64,000 nt of DNA from Acididesulfobacillus acetoxydans (GTDB lineage: Bacteria; Bacillota; Desulfitobacteriia; Desulfitobacteriales; Desulfitobacteriaceae). Below the pieces are notes generated by a model. It did no database searches and was not told the origin of the DNA. It worked only from the letters and a program-made list of their open reading frames with translations. Below, piece by piece: positions 1-7,567 of the stretch. Positions within the stretch are counted from its first letter, which is position 1, and every line of letters begins with the position of its first letter. Both the position numbers and the translations under genes were made by a program. The stretch spans positions 1,984,001 through 2,048,000 of the forward strand of contig NZ_LR746496.1 in assembly GCF_902729405.1 (NCBI RefSeq), given 5' to 3'.

Positions 1-1
1 A

Positions 2-493
2 AAGGAAGCGCTCATAGAGATCTGCGGGCTGGAATCAGGCAGGGTCATTATTGCCGAGCGTAATGGAGAGTTGCTGGGTTATGTCACCTATCATCCTCCC
101 GACAGTTTTGAACGCTGGTCGAGCGGCCCTAAAGAAATACTGGAATTGGGCGCCATCGAACTTGCGCCGGAAGTCCGCGGCTATGGTCTTGCCCGCCGTC
201 TGCTGGAGGTGTCTTTTGCCGATCCCGAGATGGAAAAATATCTTGTCTTGTCGACCGAGTATTACTGGCATTGGGACCTAGAGGGCAAGGGCCTGCACAT
301 TTGGGAATACCGGGAGCTCATGCGCCGCCTCATGGCCCATGTCGGTATGGTGGTAAAGGATACCGATGATGAGGAAATCGCTTCTCATCCCGCGAATATG
401 CTGACGGTGCGTTACGGAAGGCTCGTTTCCAGGGAGGCGATTCTGGCCTTTGAGGCCATCTTGTTCAAAAAGCCCGATTCCAACCGGGGGTGA
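2..493 (+). CDS. acuA: AcuA-like GNAT acetyltransferase (5' end outside window)
   Basis: The frame is open from the left edge, so the N-terminus lies outside the window. The visible 163 residues contain a GNAT acetyl-CoA fold, including the ELGAIELAPEVRGYGLARR stretch (beta4 and pyrophosphate loop). They also contain the AcuA-typical segments EYYWHWDLEGKGLHIWEYR and SHPANMLTVRYGR, which I recognise from Bacillus AcuA. In Bacillus, AcuA acetylates acetyl-CoA synthetase on a lysine and so tunes acetate activation. No acuB/acuC lies downstream here; an HD-domain gene follows with a GTGA-type junction. Family assignment is firm; the target acs gene is not in view. Confidence 0.85.
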   Translation, partial: KEALIEICGLESGRVIIAERNGELLGYVTYHPPDSFERWSSGPKEILELGAIELAPEVRGYGLARRLLEVSFADPEMEKYLVLSTEYYWHWDLEGKGLHIWEYRELMRRLMAHVGMVVKDTDDEEIASHPANMLTVRYGRLVSREAILAFEAILFKKPDSNRG

Positions 494-498
494 AGGGT

Positions 499-1119
499 AT
501 GGAAGCAGGTAACGATCCTTGGTCTGAGGTTTTGCTGGCAGTGAGGGGGTTTTATGCCCGCAAAGATGTGGCCCATGACTTGAGCCACGCCCTTAGGGTG
601 GGGGCTTGGGTGAAGAAATTAGCCCGTGAAGAAGGCGTAAAATCCACGACGGCGGAGCTGGCGGCTCTGGTGCATGATATCGGACGCCCGGGGGCGGCCG
701 AGCCAAGCCATGCCGGCAGCGGGGCTGCTCTGGCGGAAAGCCTTCTGCGCAAATGCGGTTACTCGGATGGGGTGGTCGCTGAAGTGAAAGCCGCGGTGGC
801 CGCCCACTCGCGGGAAGCGGGGCTTGAACCGCGGACGGAGGCGGCGATACTGCTTTACGACGCGGATAAGCTGGACTTTGTCGGTCCGGTCGGTTTGGCC
901 CGTTTATTCGCTTATGGCAGTTTCCGGGGTTGGCCCTTAGAGGGGGAAAATTCTTGCGAAAGTTTTTACCGGGAGCGGATTAGAGGCTATTACGCCAACT
1001 TGGGCACAGAGGCCGGTAAACGCCATTTTGCCCCGCTCTTGGCTTACATGGAAGATTTCTGGCAGAAATTTCACACGCAGGGGCTGAAAGAGGAGGATTT
1101 TGGTAATCATATTTTCTGA
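499..1119 (+). CDS. HD-domain phosphohydrolase
   Basis: About 206 residues with a metal-binding HD fold: an H near residue 27 (DLSHALRVG), the HD pair in LVHDIGRP and a downstream D in LLYDADKLDF. This layout matches the small stand-alone HD hydrolases of the YedJ/YpgQ type, which cleave nucleotide or phosphate esters; the substrate is unknown. I chose ATG 499 because AGGG lies just upstream. A GTG at 490 overlapping the acuA stop by four bases is the alternative and would add three residues. It probably shares a transcript with acuA. Confidence 0.8.
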   Translation: MEAGNDPWSEVLLAVRGFYARKDVAHDLSHALRVGAWVKKLAREEGVKSTTAELAALVHDIGRPGAAEPSHAGSGAALAESLLRKCGYSDGVVAEVKAAVAAHSREAGLEPRTEAAILLYDADKLDFVGPVGLARLFAYGSFRGWPLEGENSCESFYRERIRGYYANLGTEAGKRHFAPLLAYMEDFWQKFHTQGLKEEDFGNHIF

Positions 1120-1149
1120 GAGATCGCTCAGAAAGGATGATTTACCGGT

Positions 1150-1389
1150 ATGCGGTGGTTATGGCGCATTTTCGTCCTCTTCTTGCTTTTGAGTTTTGTT
1201 AAAAGTGTGGTCGCACCCCAGCCCCAGGCTTTTATTGCGTGGCCGGAACAGAGTAATTTAGTCCGCAAGATCCAGTGGGATTGGCGTCAATGGCGCCGGG
1301 GACTGCAAGATCTTCCCGCTAGCATTGAGGTTGAAATCCGCCGGCTGAGGCAGGACTTCCGGCCGGACGGAAACGGTACCTCGGTCTGA
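1150..1389 (+). CDS. Small membrane-anchored hypothetical protein
   Basis: A 79-residue protein with one N-terminal hydrophobic segment (about residues 4-22, IFVLFLLLSFVKSVV) followed by a basic, Trp/Arg-rich tail, consistent with a single-pass anchor and an exposed C-terminus. No family is recognised. The end lies in a local duplication: the 16-bp string GGCCGGACGGAAACGG occurs at 1361-1376 and again at 1391-1406, so the C-terminus may be recently altered. An overlapping 50-codon frame (1389-1541) begins at the stop but shows no family features. Confidence 0.5.
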   Translation: MRWLWRIFVLFLLLSFVKSVVAPQPQAFIAWPEQSNLVRKIQWDWRQWRRGLQDLPASIEVEIRRLRQDFRPDGNGTSV

Positions 1390-1555
1390 TGGCCGGACGG
1401 AAACGGGATCTTGACGGGCTGAGGGAAGCAGTACTCCGGTTTGAGCCGGCTTCCCGCGGGCGGGGTTCAGGTTTGACAGCCGCGGCCTCGGCGAAGTATG
1501 ATAAGCGTGGCGGCGGGAGGGTCCGTTTGAGTTTGGGATAAAGGAGTGTAGAAGA

Positions 1556-1858
1556 ATGGTGGGGATTACGGAAATCGCGGCTCAAAAAGTGAAAGAGGTT
1601 ATATCCGGCCAGAATAAGGGGAACATGTACCTGCGCCTTTATGTGGCGGGTTTTGGCTGAGGTGGGCCAAATTTTGGCATGACTCTGGATGAGTCAAAGA
1701 CGGAGAACGATGTCTTGGACGAAGGGTTTGGTGTTTCGATCATTGCGGACCAGAAACTCTCTCCCTATTTGGAGGGGGCGACGGTTGATTACGTAGAGTC
1801 CCGTTACGGCGGGGGTTTTGAAATCCGTACACCACACTCGGAAAGTTGCAGCTGTTAA
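1556..1858 (+). CDS. HesB/IscA-like selenoprotein (UGA = Sec at codon 35)
   Basis: Reading through the in-frame TGA at 1658-1660 gives a 100-residue HesB/IscA-fold protein. It starts MVGITEIAAQKVKEVISG, has U35 in GFGUGGPNFGM, and ends in a CSC motif after GGGFEIRTPH. HesB-like proteins with Sec in exactly this position are a known selenoprotein group in anaerobic Firmicutes. Without recoding the gene would yield only 34 residues, although the homology continues unbroken to the C-terminal CSC. A six-base-pair hairpin sits 19 nt after the UGA with a G at the second loop base, as bacterial SECIS elements require. SD GGAG precedes ATG 1556 and an intrinsic terminator follows. A redox or sulfur-handling role is inferred. 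Confidence 0.9.
1661..1697 (+). promoter_or_regulatory. Bacterial SECIS element of the HesB-like selenoprotein
   Basis: Directly after the UGA, TGACTC (1680-1685) pairs perfectly with GAGTCA (1691-1696) around the loop TGGAT. The loop begins 25 nt after the UGA and has G at its second position, matching the published bacterial SECIS description (16-37 nt spacing, G in the first two loop bases). A second small palindrome, GCCAAATTTTGGC, lies between the UGA and this stem. SelB binding is inferred. Confidence 0.75.
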
Positions 1859-1866
1859 ACTCTGTT

Positions 1867-1890
1867 AAAGCCCGCATGGCGGGCTTTTTT
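1867..1890 (+). terminator. Intrinsic terminator after the selenoprotein gene
   Basis: AGCCCGC (1869-1875), loop ATG, GCGGGCT (1879-1885), followed by a run of T. Confidence 0.9.
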
Positions 1891-2025
1891 GTTCGCTTAT
1901 TTTTTCCCGTTTAACGTGCCGCGCCGGACGGCGCGAGGGGTCAGCCCCGGGTCCTCCCGGCCCGTTGCAACGCCCGCGCCGCTGTCTCCGGGCGTCCTTA
2001 GCCCGCGGTAGGACGCGGGCTAAGG

Positions 2026-3009
2026 TTACCGCCCGGCGGCCTCCAGCAGTCGTTTGATTTCGGGCAAGGGGAGTTGCAGGCCGAGCGCAAGGGCCAAGAA
2101 GAGGCGGACTTTTTCACTGGACAGATCACCCGCGAACCAGGCGCCGCTGCGCTCCAGGTCTGCTCCGCCGCCCGGATAGCCGTAAGCCGGCGCGGTCCGG
2201 CCAAATAAGCAGCGAGAGGTAATGACGACGGGTAAGCCGTGTTGAACAGCTTGCTCCAGAGCCGGGACGAGCCGGGGTGGGATATTTCCTCTGCCGAAGG
2301 CCTCCAAAACCAGCCCTTCGGCGGCCGAGAAAAAGGCTTCCAAGACACCGGCAGGCATGTCCGTATAGATCTTGACCAGGGCGATGTTCGCCAGGCGCTC
2401 GGGAAGAGTGAGTTTGGGGGTTCGAGACGGGGGGCGGTGCCAGTAGACACGGTGTAAATCAATATTCCCCAGACTGCCTGCCGCACCCGAAGTGAAGGCA
2501 TTGACCTGACTTGTGTGCAGTTTGCGGACATCGCGGGCGGCATGGATTTCTGAGTTGAGGACGACCAGCGTTCCCCTTTCGCGAGCGGACGGGTCCAGAG
2601 CAACGAGCATGGCCTCAAGCAGGTTGCGGGGTCCATCGGAGTCCGTCTCCGAGGAATCACGCTGGGCGGCTGTTAAAACTACCGGGCGCGGATCGCTGAG
2701 AACGGTATCGAGAAAATAAGCGGTTTCTTCCAAGGTATCTGTGCCATGCGTAATCACGATGCCGCCGATCGCGGGGTCAGAAAAGAGTTCATTCACACTG
2801 AGAGCCAGATTTTTCATGCCGGCGGGTGTCATGTTGCAGCTGGCGAAATTGCTGAAGTTCTTGATTTCCCATTGGGCTGACTCTGCCAGCTTCGGCAGGG
2901 TGTCCAATAGGTTTTCTCCGCTTAGGGCAGGGACCGATTTACCGGAGGTATCTTTGCGCATGGCAATAGTGCCCCCGGTGGTGATTAAGCCGAGTTTCAA
3001 AGCTGACAC
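2026..3009 (-). CDS. ansA: L-asparaginase
   Basis: A 327-residue asparaginase/glutaminase-family enzyme that hydrolyses L-asparagine to aspartate and ammonia. The first catalytic Thr lies in GLITTGGTIAM near the N-terminus and the second in VITHGTDTLEETAYFLD (T-D pair). No signal peptide is visible, so it is probably cytoplasmic. The annotated start is GTG 3009 (MSALKLG); the SD GAGG is only two bases away, so TTG at 3000 (MKLGLITTGG) may be the true start. It is a single-gene unit on the minus strand, facing away from the ACT/DUF711 pair. Confidence 0.9.
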   Translation of the reverse strand: MSALKLGLITTGGTIAMRKDTSGKSVPALSGENLLDTLPKLAESAQWEIKNFSNFASCNMTPAGMKNLALSVNELFSDPAIGGIVITHGTDTLEETAYFLDTVLSDPRPVVLTAAQRDSSETDSDGPRNLLEAMLVALDPSARERGTLVVLNSEIHAARDVRKLHTSQVNAFTSGAAGSLGNIDLHRVYWHRPPSRTPKLTLPERLANIALVKIYTDMPAGVLEAFFSAAEGLVLEAFGRGNIPPRLVPALEQAVQHGLPVVITSRCLFGRTAPAYGYPGGGADLERSGAWFAGDLSSEKVRLFLALALGLQLPLPEIKRLLEAAGR

Positions 3010-3046
3010 TTCCTCTTTTTGTTAAGTTCCATCCAATCGTGGGATC

Positions 3047-3064
3047 CCCACTTCTTCAAGTGGG
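3047..3064. repeat. Solo CCCACTT hairpin, probable IS200/IS605-type end relic
   Basis: CCCACTT-CTTC-AAGTGGG forms a perfect seven-pair stem with a four-base loop. The same stem with loop GTAG/CTAC caps two larger element relics in this window (27140-27161 and 43478-43495). It therefore looks like an isolated right-end hairpin of that family, although only the hairpin is left. Confidence 0.4.
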
Positions 3065-3420
3065 AGTGGTTCACTGTCTTCTTACCCTATTTTATCACAA
3101 TTTGACCCAGGCTAAAGTTCCCGCTGCTCTAAAACCAGGCATTGGCAAGAAAGACTTTGGCACTCGAAGTAAGACGCGGGCCTTTGAACCGGGAGCGCTG
3201 ACTTGCCGCCCAAGTTGTCGTTGCTGTCTAAAATCCGACCTCTGCGCAGATCTGCGGCTCAGCCGAGGGCGCCGGGGAATTGGGGGCGAAGGGTCTGCGA
3301 GGCGGCCGAACGGCAGGCTCTCGGGCTTTGAGTTGCTGCGCACGCCCACATGTGCTAGGCTATGTGTATTGCGGATCCATACATACAACTGACGCGGATC
3401 AATACAGAGGAGGATGTTAA
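3065..3420. other. Intergenic region upstream of the ACT/DUF711 pair
   Basis: A 356-base stretch with no convincing gene. A possible promoter (TTGCTG, 17 bases, TAGGCT, around 3332-3360) precedes the SD AGAGGAGG at 3408-3415. Open frames here lack family features. Confidence 0.4.
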
Positions 3421-3714
3421 ATGGACGGGCAGACCGGAAAATCCCAACGTGCCATCATTTCCGTTTTCGGGCGTGACAGGATTGGCATCATCGCCTGGGT
3501 GAGCGGGCGGTTACAGGAGTATTCTATCAATATTTTGGACATCAACCAAACCATCTTGCAGGGGTTTTTCACCATGATTATGATCGTAGATCTTAGTCCC
3601 GCATCCATTGAGGTGGCGGAGTTGGCCAAGGTTTTGGAGCAGGAAGGCCAAGAAAGTGGCCTTCAGGTCAATGTGCAGCACGAAGATATCTTTAATTTTA
3701 TGCACAGGATTTAG
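3421..3714 (+). CDS. ACT-domain protein (UPF0237 family)
   Basis: A 97-residue protein that is essentially one ACT domain. The start AIISVFGRDRIGIIAWVSGRL is the usual beta-alpha opening with a glycine-rich ligand turn; FFTMIMIVDLS is the third strand. ACT domains bind small ligands, often amino acids, and control partner enzymes. The gene lies 15 bases before a DUF711 gene, and this pair is conserved together across Firmicutes and archaea, so the two proteins probably act together. SD AGAGGAGG precedes ATG 3421. Confidence 0.88.
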   Translation: MDGQTGKSQRAIISVFGRDRIGIIAWVSGRLQEYSINILDINQTILQGFFTMIMIVDLSPASIEVAELAKVLEQEGQESGLQVNVQHEDIFNFMHRI

Positions 3715-3729
3715 GAGGCAACTGAGGAA

Positions 3730-5097
3730 ATGAAGATAACTCTAGCGCCCCAAGAAATCTTACAGACGTTGGACATGATCCGGCAAGAGAACTTGGACAT
3801 CCGGACGATTACCCTGGGCATCAGTCTTCTGGACTGCCGGGGGGATGATATCGCCACCGTGGAACGCAAAGTCTACGACAAAGTTACGCATAAGGCCGCG
3901 AACCTGGTGCAGACCGGTGAACGCCTGGCGGCACGTTACGGGATTCCCATTGTCAACAAACGGGTGTCTGTGACTCCGGTCGCACTCATTGGTTCGGGAT
4001 TTAACCGGGATGGGATGGTCCGTTTGGCGAAAGCTCTGGATAGGGCAGCTGCAGCCGTAGGAGTGAATTTTCTGGGCGGATTTTCCGCTCTGGTCCAGAA
4101 AGGGTTCAGCCGGGGGGACGAAGCCCTGATCGAGGCGATTCCCGAGGCCTTGGCAGAGACCCTTTATGTCTGCTCGTCAGTCAACGTGGGTTCTACCAAG
4201 GCCGGAATCAATATGGATGCAGTGCTGAAAATGGGCGAGGCTGTCCTGGAAAGCGCCAGGCGGACAGCGGCTCAAGACGGCTTGGCCGCCGCCAAACTAG
4301 TGGTTTTCTGCAATGCGCCGGAAGACAATCCTTTTATGGCGGGGGCTTTCCATGGCGTGGGTGAGCCGGAATCTGTGATTAATGTCGGAGTCAGCGGGCC
4401 GGGTGTGGTGGCTTCCGTGGTTAAGGAGAACCCGGCGGCGGACTTTGGTGAACTTGCCAGTTTGATTAAACGCATGGCTTTTAAAATCACCCGGGTGGGC
4501 GAGCTAATCGGCCGGGCAGCTTCAGAGGAACTGGGTGCGCCGTTTGGTATTGTCGATTTATCTTTGGCTCCCACCCCTTCCATCGGGGACAGTGTCGCTG
4601 AGATTCTTGAGAACATGGGGTTGGAACGCTGCGGGGCCCATGGCACGACGGCTGCCTTAGCGCTTCTCAATGACGCGGTCAAAAAAGGGGGAGCGATGGC
4701 TTCTTCCCATGTTGGGGGTCTCAGCGGAGCCTTTATTCCGGTCTCCGAGGACGCGGGAATGGTCAAAGCCGTGGAAGCCGGCGCCCTGAGCCTGAGCAAG
4801 CTGGAAGCGATGACCTGTGTTTGCTCAGTCGGCTTGGACATGATCGCGATTCCCGGTGATGTTACCGCCGAAACCATAGCGGCTATCATAGCGGATGAAG
4901 CGGCCATCGGTATGATCAACAAAAAAACAACGGCGGTTCGCGTAATTCCGGCCATTGGCAAGCAAGCTGGGGACAGAGTCGAATTCGGCGGGCTTCTGGG
5001 GGGAGCTCCGGTCATTTCCGTCAATCCTTTCGCGGCCGACCGCTTTATCCGGCGGGGGGGAAGAATCCCGGCCCCGATCACCAGTCTGAGCAATTAG
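3730..5097 (+). CDS. DUF711 / UPF0210 family protein (PFL-like fold)
   Basis: A 455-residue member of DUF711 (UPF0210), a glycyl-radical-enzyme-like fold of unproven function. It is full length: it begins with the typical [10 protein letters not shown]-like opening and contains the conserved segments [40 protein letters not shown] and [12 protein letters not shown]. No glycyl-radical motif is evident. It follows the ACT-domain gene closely (SD GGAGGCAACTGAGG), and the pair is likely a two-gene operon in which the ACT protein senses a small molecule. Confidence 0.88.
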   Translation: MKITLAPQEILQTLDMIRQENLDIRTITLGISLLDCRGDDIATVERKVYDKVTHKAANLVQTGERLAARYGIPIVNKRVSVTPVALIGSGFNRDGMVRLAKALDRAAAAVGVNFLGGFSALVQKGFSRGDEALIEAIPEALAETLYVCSSVNVGSTKAGINMDAVLKMGEAVLESARRTAAQDGLAAAKLVVFCNAPEDNPFMAGAFHGVGEPESVINVGVSGPGVVASVVKENPAADFGELASLIKRMAFKITRVGELIGRAASEELGAPFGIVDLSLAPTPSIGDSVAEILENMGLERCGAHGTTAALALLNDAVKKGGAMASSHVGGLSGAFIPVSEDAGMVKAVEAGALSLSKLEAMTCVCSVGLDMIAIPGDVTAETIAAIIADEAAIGMINKKTTAVRVIPAIGKQAGDRVEFGGLLGGAPVISVNPFAADRFIRRGGRIPAPITSLSN

Positions 5098-5200
5098 AGC
5101 AGGAATCAGATTCAATGCTGTTTTCAGTAAAACAGATTTCATCAAAGAAGGCGGAGATTAAGTTCGTGAAAGATGGGGTTTTGCTTGAAGCAAGAGAGGC

Positions 5201-5322
5201 TTGAATTGGGAAGAAGAGGTTCGAATTGAGGAAGGAGGGTTTGAATTGAGAAAGGGAGGTTTGAATTGAGAAAGGGAGGTTTGAATTGAGAAAGAGAGGT
5301 TTGAATTGAGGGAAAAAGCGGA
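5201..5322. repeat. 20-bp tandem array (about six copies)
   Basis: Units of exactly 20 bp start at 5201, 5221, 5241, 5261, 5281 and 5301, with consensus TTGAATTGAGAAAGGGAGGT. The copies at 5241 and 5261 are identical. The + strand is purine-rich. It lies between DUF711 and the promoter of the large RNA. Confidence 0.9.
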
Positions 5323-5526
5323 ACGAAAAGTATAAGAAAGAACAGAGACGCGAAAAATGGAGATGGTTTTTGCGGAAAACTGCAATCTTTTAGAACATAT
5401 ATTCTTAGAAGATAGAGAAAGCGTGCAATTCTGTTTAAAAACGAGAGCGGATGACAGAGAAGGGAACAAAGACCACTAACTCAGCTCGTGATCTCTGAGA
5501 AAATCCGTGACAAGTTATTGACTGTT

Positions 5527-5555
5527 TTGCCACGGTGACCAAAATCGTGTACAAT
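5527..5555 (+). promoter_or_regulatory. Sigma-A-type promoter of the large structured RNA
   Basis: TTGCCA (5527-5532), 17 bases, TACAAT (5550-5555); transcription would start near 5562. No long open frame follows, so the transcript is probably the structured RNA. Confidence 0.65.
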
Positions 5556-5561
5556 ACGGAC

Positions 5562-6192
5562 ATAGTGATTTTTGCCCAATATCGTTTTTAAAGCTTTGGG
5601 TAACGGAGCGCTATTCTAGTGCACAAATTGACATTCGAAGGCGGGCCTAAGAATCCGCCGAGGGCATACCGATGAAGTTCCTGGTGGTGGCTTGCGACGC
5701 CCAGTCGAGGGTTGCTGCTGGGAGTTAAGGCCGAGGGGGATCCGCAACGGCATGCGGGCGCTACCCTTGTCCGTGGAGGCCTGAGTATGTGGTCTGCAAA
5801 GATTACGGCTCAGGGTATGAACCTGCATTAGGAAGGAACTTAGTGCAGCGTAGCCTGCCTTGAGGTGGAAAAGTTGGGAAGGCGTGTGGGGTGTGAACCG
5901 TGTTGGCCGACATGGTTCAGCCTGCCGGAAATTCTTTTCTGCAAAAGAGGCTAGTGTGTCAAGGCGTGTTAAGGAAACTTCTAGAGCGTTAATCGGCGGG
6001 GATTGAAGTGCGTCCTCAGTGGCGATCAAGTTCTGAGTGGTGGCGACACCTCAGGCTGGGGGAAAAGGGAAACCGCCTGTCGGGAAACCGCGGGAACCCA
6101 GTGGGAAAACCTACTTGACCTAAGACGCAATATTGACCTGCCGGCATCCTAAGGCCCAAAGAGGCACCTCCTGTGATGGGGGTGCTTTTTTT
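5562..6192 (+). ncRNA. ole: Large structured non-coding RNA, probable OLE RNA
   Basis: A region of about 630 bases between a good promoter and an intrinsic terminator has no plausible gene but dense secondary structure. Examples are CCCAG...CTGGG near 5700-5726, CCGCA-ACGGCA-TGCGG near 5745, CCTGAG...CTCAGG near 5780-5818, and CTGCATTAG-GAAGGAAC-TTAGTGCAG near 5822-5847. A nine-pair GAACCGTGT...ACATGGTTC stem lies near 5897-5920, and the 3' third is rich in GAAA-type motifs. Length, host type and overall look fit OLE RNA (about 610 nt, anaerobic or extremophilic Firmicutes), which forms a membrane ribonucleoprotein with Oap proteins. No oapA or isoprenoid genes flank it, unlike the classical locus. 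The ncRNA call is firmer than the OLE label. Confidence 0.6.
6164..6192 (+). terminator. Intrinsic terminator of the large RNA
   Basis: GCACCTCC (6164-6171) pairs with GGGGGTGC (6178-6185, one G-U pair) and is followed by seven T. Confidence 0.9.
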
Positions 6193-6293
6193 CGCGGCAG
6201 TCTCCCTTTTTCCGAGCTGGCTGAATTTAACAGCTAAGGAAACCGTATGGGAGCCAGCCAAAGCAGGCACATTATGTCAGGGGTGGAACTTCT

Positions 6294-7067
6294 ATGAAAA
6301 GATATGTTGTCTTGCTTGCCTTTGTCGCCGGTTTGCTGGGTGTTTCCTTTCTTGTGGGCCGGCCGCACTTGGGCGAAGCGGGAGAGGGAATGTCGGGCAG
6401 CCGGAAGATAACGACGCCAAGCTCTGTTCAGGACGTACTGGTTGAGGTACCGACGGAGAAGAAATCAGTGGCACTGACTTTTGATGACGGGCCGGATATA
6501 TCAACAGAGTCCCTGCTTGCTGTCCTGCGGAAATATCACGTCAAGGCCACTTTTTTCGTCGTAGGGGACAATTGCCGGCTCTATCCCGATGTTTTGAAGA
6601 GGATGGCCGCCGAGGGCCATGAGATAGAGAACCATACTTATACCCACCTGCGTTTTCGCGGCAAGACGCTGCAGCAGATCGCGACGGAAATCGACAAGAC
6701 GAACCGCGTCATTCAACAAATTACCGGAAGAGTACCGGAGTTTTTTCGACCGCCGGGGGGAACGATCAATGAGAAAATCCTGCAAGCAGCCCAAGAGGCG
6801 AACTTGCGCGTGGTGCTCTGGACTCCTCCCGAAGACAGCAAAGACTGGTGCAACCCCGGAGTGGGGAATATTATCCGCAATGTCGTCCGCCACATTAAGC
6901 GGGGTTCGATCATCCTGATGCACGACGGAGGAGGTCCCCGCCAACAGACCGTGCAGTCCCTGCCCACTATTATCGAAACACTCGAAAAAGAAGGGTACCG
7001 CTTCGTCACTGTCAAGGAACTGTTGAATTCTGAAGTGAAAACCCTCCAGCCTTTGCCGGGTCCTTGA
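6294..7067 (+). CDS. Polysaccharide deacetylase (NodB-type, secreted)
   Basis: A 257-residue carbohydrate esterase family 4 enzyme. Residues 1-25 are a signal peptide or anchor (RYVVLLAFVAGLLGVSFL). All NodB motifs are present: TFDDGPD (catalytic and metal Asp), NHTYTH (two metal His), RPPGG and LMHDGGG (catalytic His). It removes acetyl groups from peptidoglycan or another glycan outside the membrane; in spore-formers such enzymes often act on cortex or wall. It begins 100 bases after the terminator of the large RNA and so has its own promoter. Confidence 0.9.
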   Translation: MKRYVVLLAFVAGLLGVSFLVGRPHLGEAGEGMSGSRKITTPSSVQDVLVEVPTEKKSVALTFDDGPDISTESLLAVLRKYHVKATFFVVGDNCRLYPDVLKRMAAEGHEIENHTYTHLRFRGKTLQQIATEIDKTNRVIQQITGRVPEFFRPPGGTINEKILQAAQEANLRVVLWTPPEDSKDWCNPGVGNIIRNVVRHIKRGSIILMHDGGGPRQQTVQSLPTIIETLEKEGYRFVTVKELLNSEVKTLQPLPGP

Positions 7068-7089
7068 AGCAGCGCACAAGGACGAAAAT

Positions 7090-7207
7090 GAGCAAAAAAG
7101 AGAGAGAGCAAAAAGGAGAGAGCAAAAAGGAGAGAGCAAAAAGGAGAGAGCAAAAAGGAGAGAGCAAAAGGAGAGAGCAAAAGGAGAGAGCAAAAGGAGA
7201 GAGCAAA
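7090..7207. repeat. 13-16-bp purine tandem array (AGCAAAAAGGAGAG)
   Basis: About eight copies of AGCAAAA(A)GGAGAG, 13 or 14 bp each, just downstream of the deacetylase gene. The unit itself resembles a ribosome-binding site but starts no gene. Confidence 0.9.
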
Positions 7208-7233
7208 AAAAAGGCCGACCGCGAGGGTCGGCC
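7205..7233 (-). terminator. Hairpin with T-run on the minus strand
   Basis: GGCCGACC (7213-7220) pairs with GGTCGGCC (7226-7233). Eight A at 7205-7212 give a T-run only when read on the minus strand, yet no minus-strand gene ends here. It may block antisense transcription or be a relic. Confidence 0.45.
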
Positions 7234-7295
7234 AGTGAAGAAGAGTGAGAGAAACAAGTCGGGTTTAAAGACATTTTAACACCGCAGGGGCAAGT

Positions 7296-7322
7296 TGTCG
7301 AGAAAGAAATGATATTGTCGAA
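7296..7322 (+). promoter_or_regulatory. Two Spo0A boxes 20 bp apart
   Basis: TGTCGAG (7296-7302, 6 of 7 bases) and TGTCGAA (7316-7322, exact 0A box, in context TTGTCGAAA) lie on the same helix face upstream of the c-di-AMP riboswitch. Control of the NlpC/P60 gene by Spo0A is inferred from box sequence and spacing. Confidence 0.5.
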
Positions 7323-7435
7323 AAAAATATTTTTGGGCACCCGCGTTCCTTGCCTGGCATATATTACCACAGGTTCCCGGGAGGAGTTCGGCTTCTTCCG
7401 ACGAATCTAAAATAAGATAAACAAAGGAATAAGGA

Positions 7436-7560
7436 GCTGAATCCGGGTTTTTTGCCCGGAACGGGGGATTTCCATTAGTGGGGTGAATCACACGCTGTGT
7501 GTAGGGCTTACACCTTAGTGCCCGAATCCGTCAACTAACCTCGTAAGCTGAGAAAGGTGG
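7436..7560 (+). promoter_or_regulatory. c-di-AMP riboswitch (ydaO/yuaA type)
   Basis: The leader contains the recognisable ydaO core in order. There is a TCCGGG...CCCGGA stem (7442-7460), then a GGGGGATTTC segment, GGGGTGAATCACACG, and GTGTAGGGCTTACACC. It closes with CGAATCCGTCAACTAACCT and CGTAAGCTGAGAAAGGTGG. This class binds c-di-AMP and usually shuts off wall hydrolases and potassium transporters, and the next gene is an NlpC/P60 hydrolase. Its 3' end runs into the SD (AAAGGTGG), so control could act on translation as well as on transcription. Confidence 0.9.
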
Positions 7561-7567
7561 ACATTGT

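Noticed and set aside
2239-3025. Several + strand frames over the asparaginase gene
   Set aside because: All are antisense to an enzyme with complete catalytic motifs.
4272-5093. Long minus-strand frame opposite the DUF711 gene
   Set aside because: It is the antisense shadow of a recognised, full-length gene and has no family features or ribosome-binding site.
5897-5920. Group II intron domain V in the large RNA
   Set aside because: GAACCGTGT...ACATGGTTC is a simple nine-pair hairpin; the AGC triad, bulge and GNRA loop of domain V are absent, and there is no reverse transcriptase gene.
5616-6029. 137-codon minus-strand frame
   Set aside because: It lies within the structured RNA, shows no known domain, and lacks a convincing start.
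7090-7207. Series of ribosome-binding sites for small peptides
   Set aside because: The AGGAG-like units recur every 13-14 bp with no start codon and frame behind them; slippage is a simpler explanation.
6501-7370. Minus-strand frame with LLSPFALSFCSLLF-type repeats
   Set aside because: Hydrophobic look comes from translating the complement of the AGCAAAAAGGAGAG array and of the deacetylase gene.
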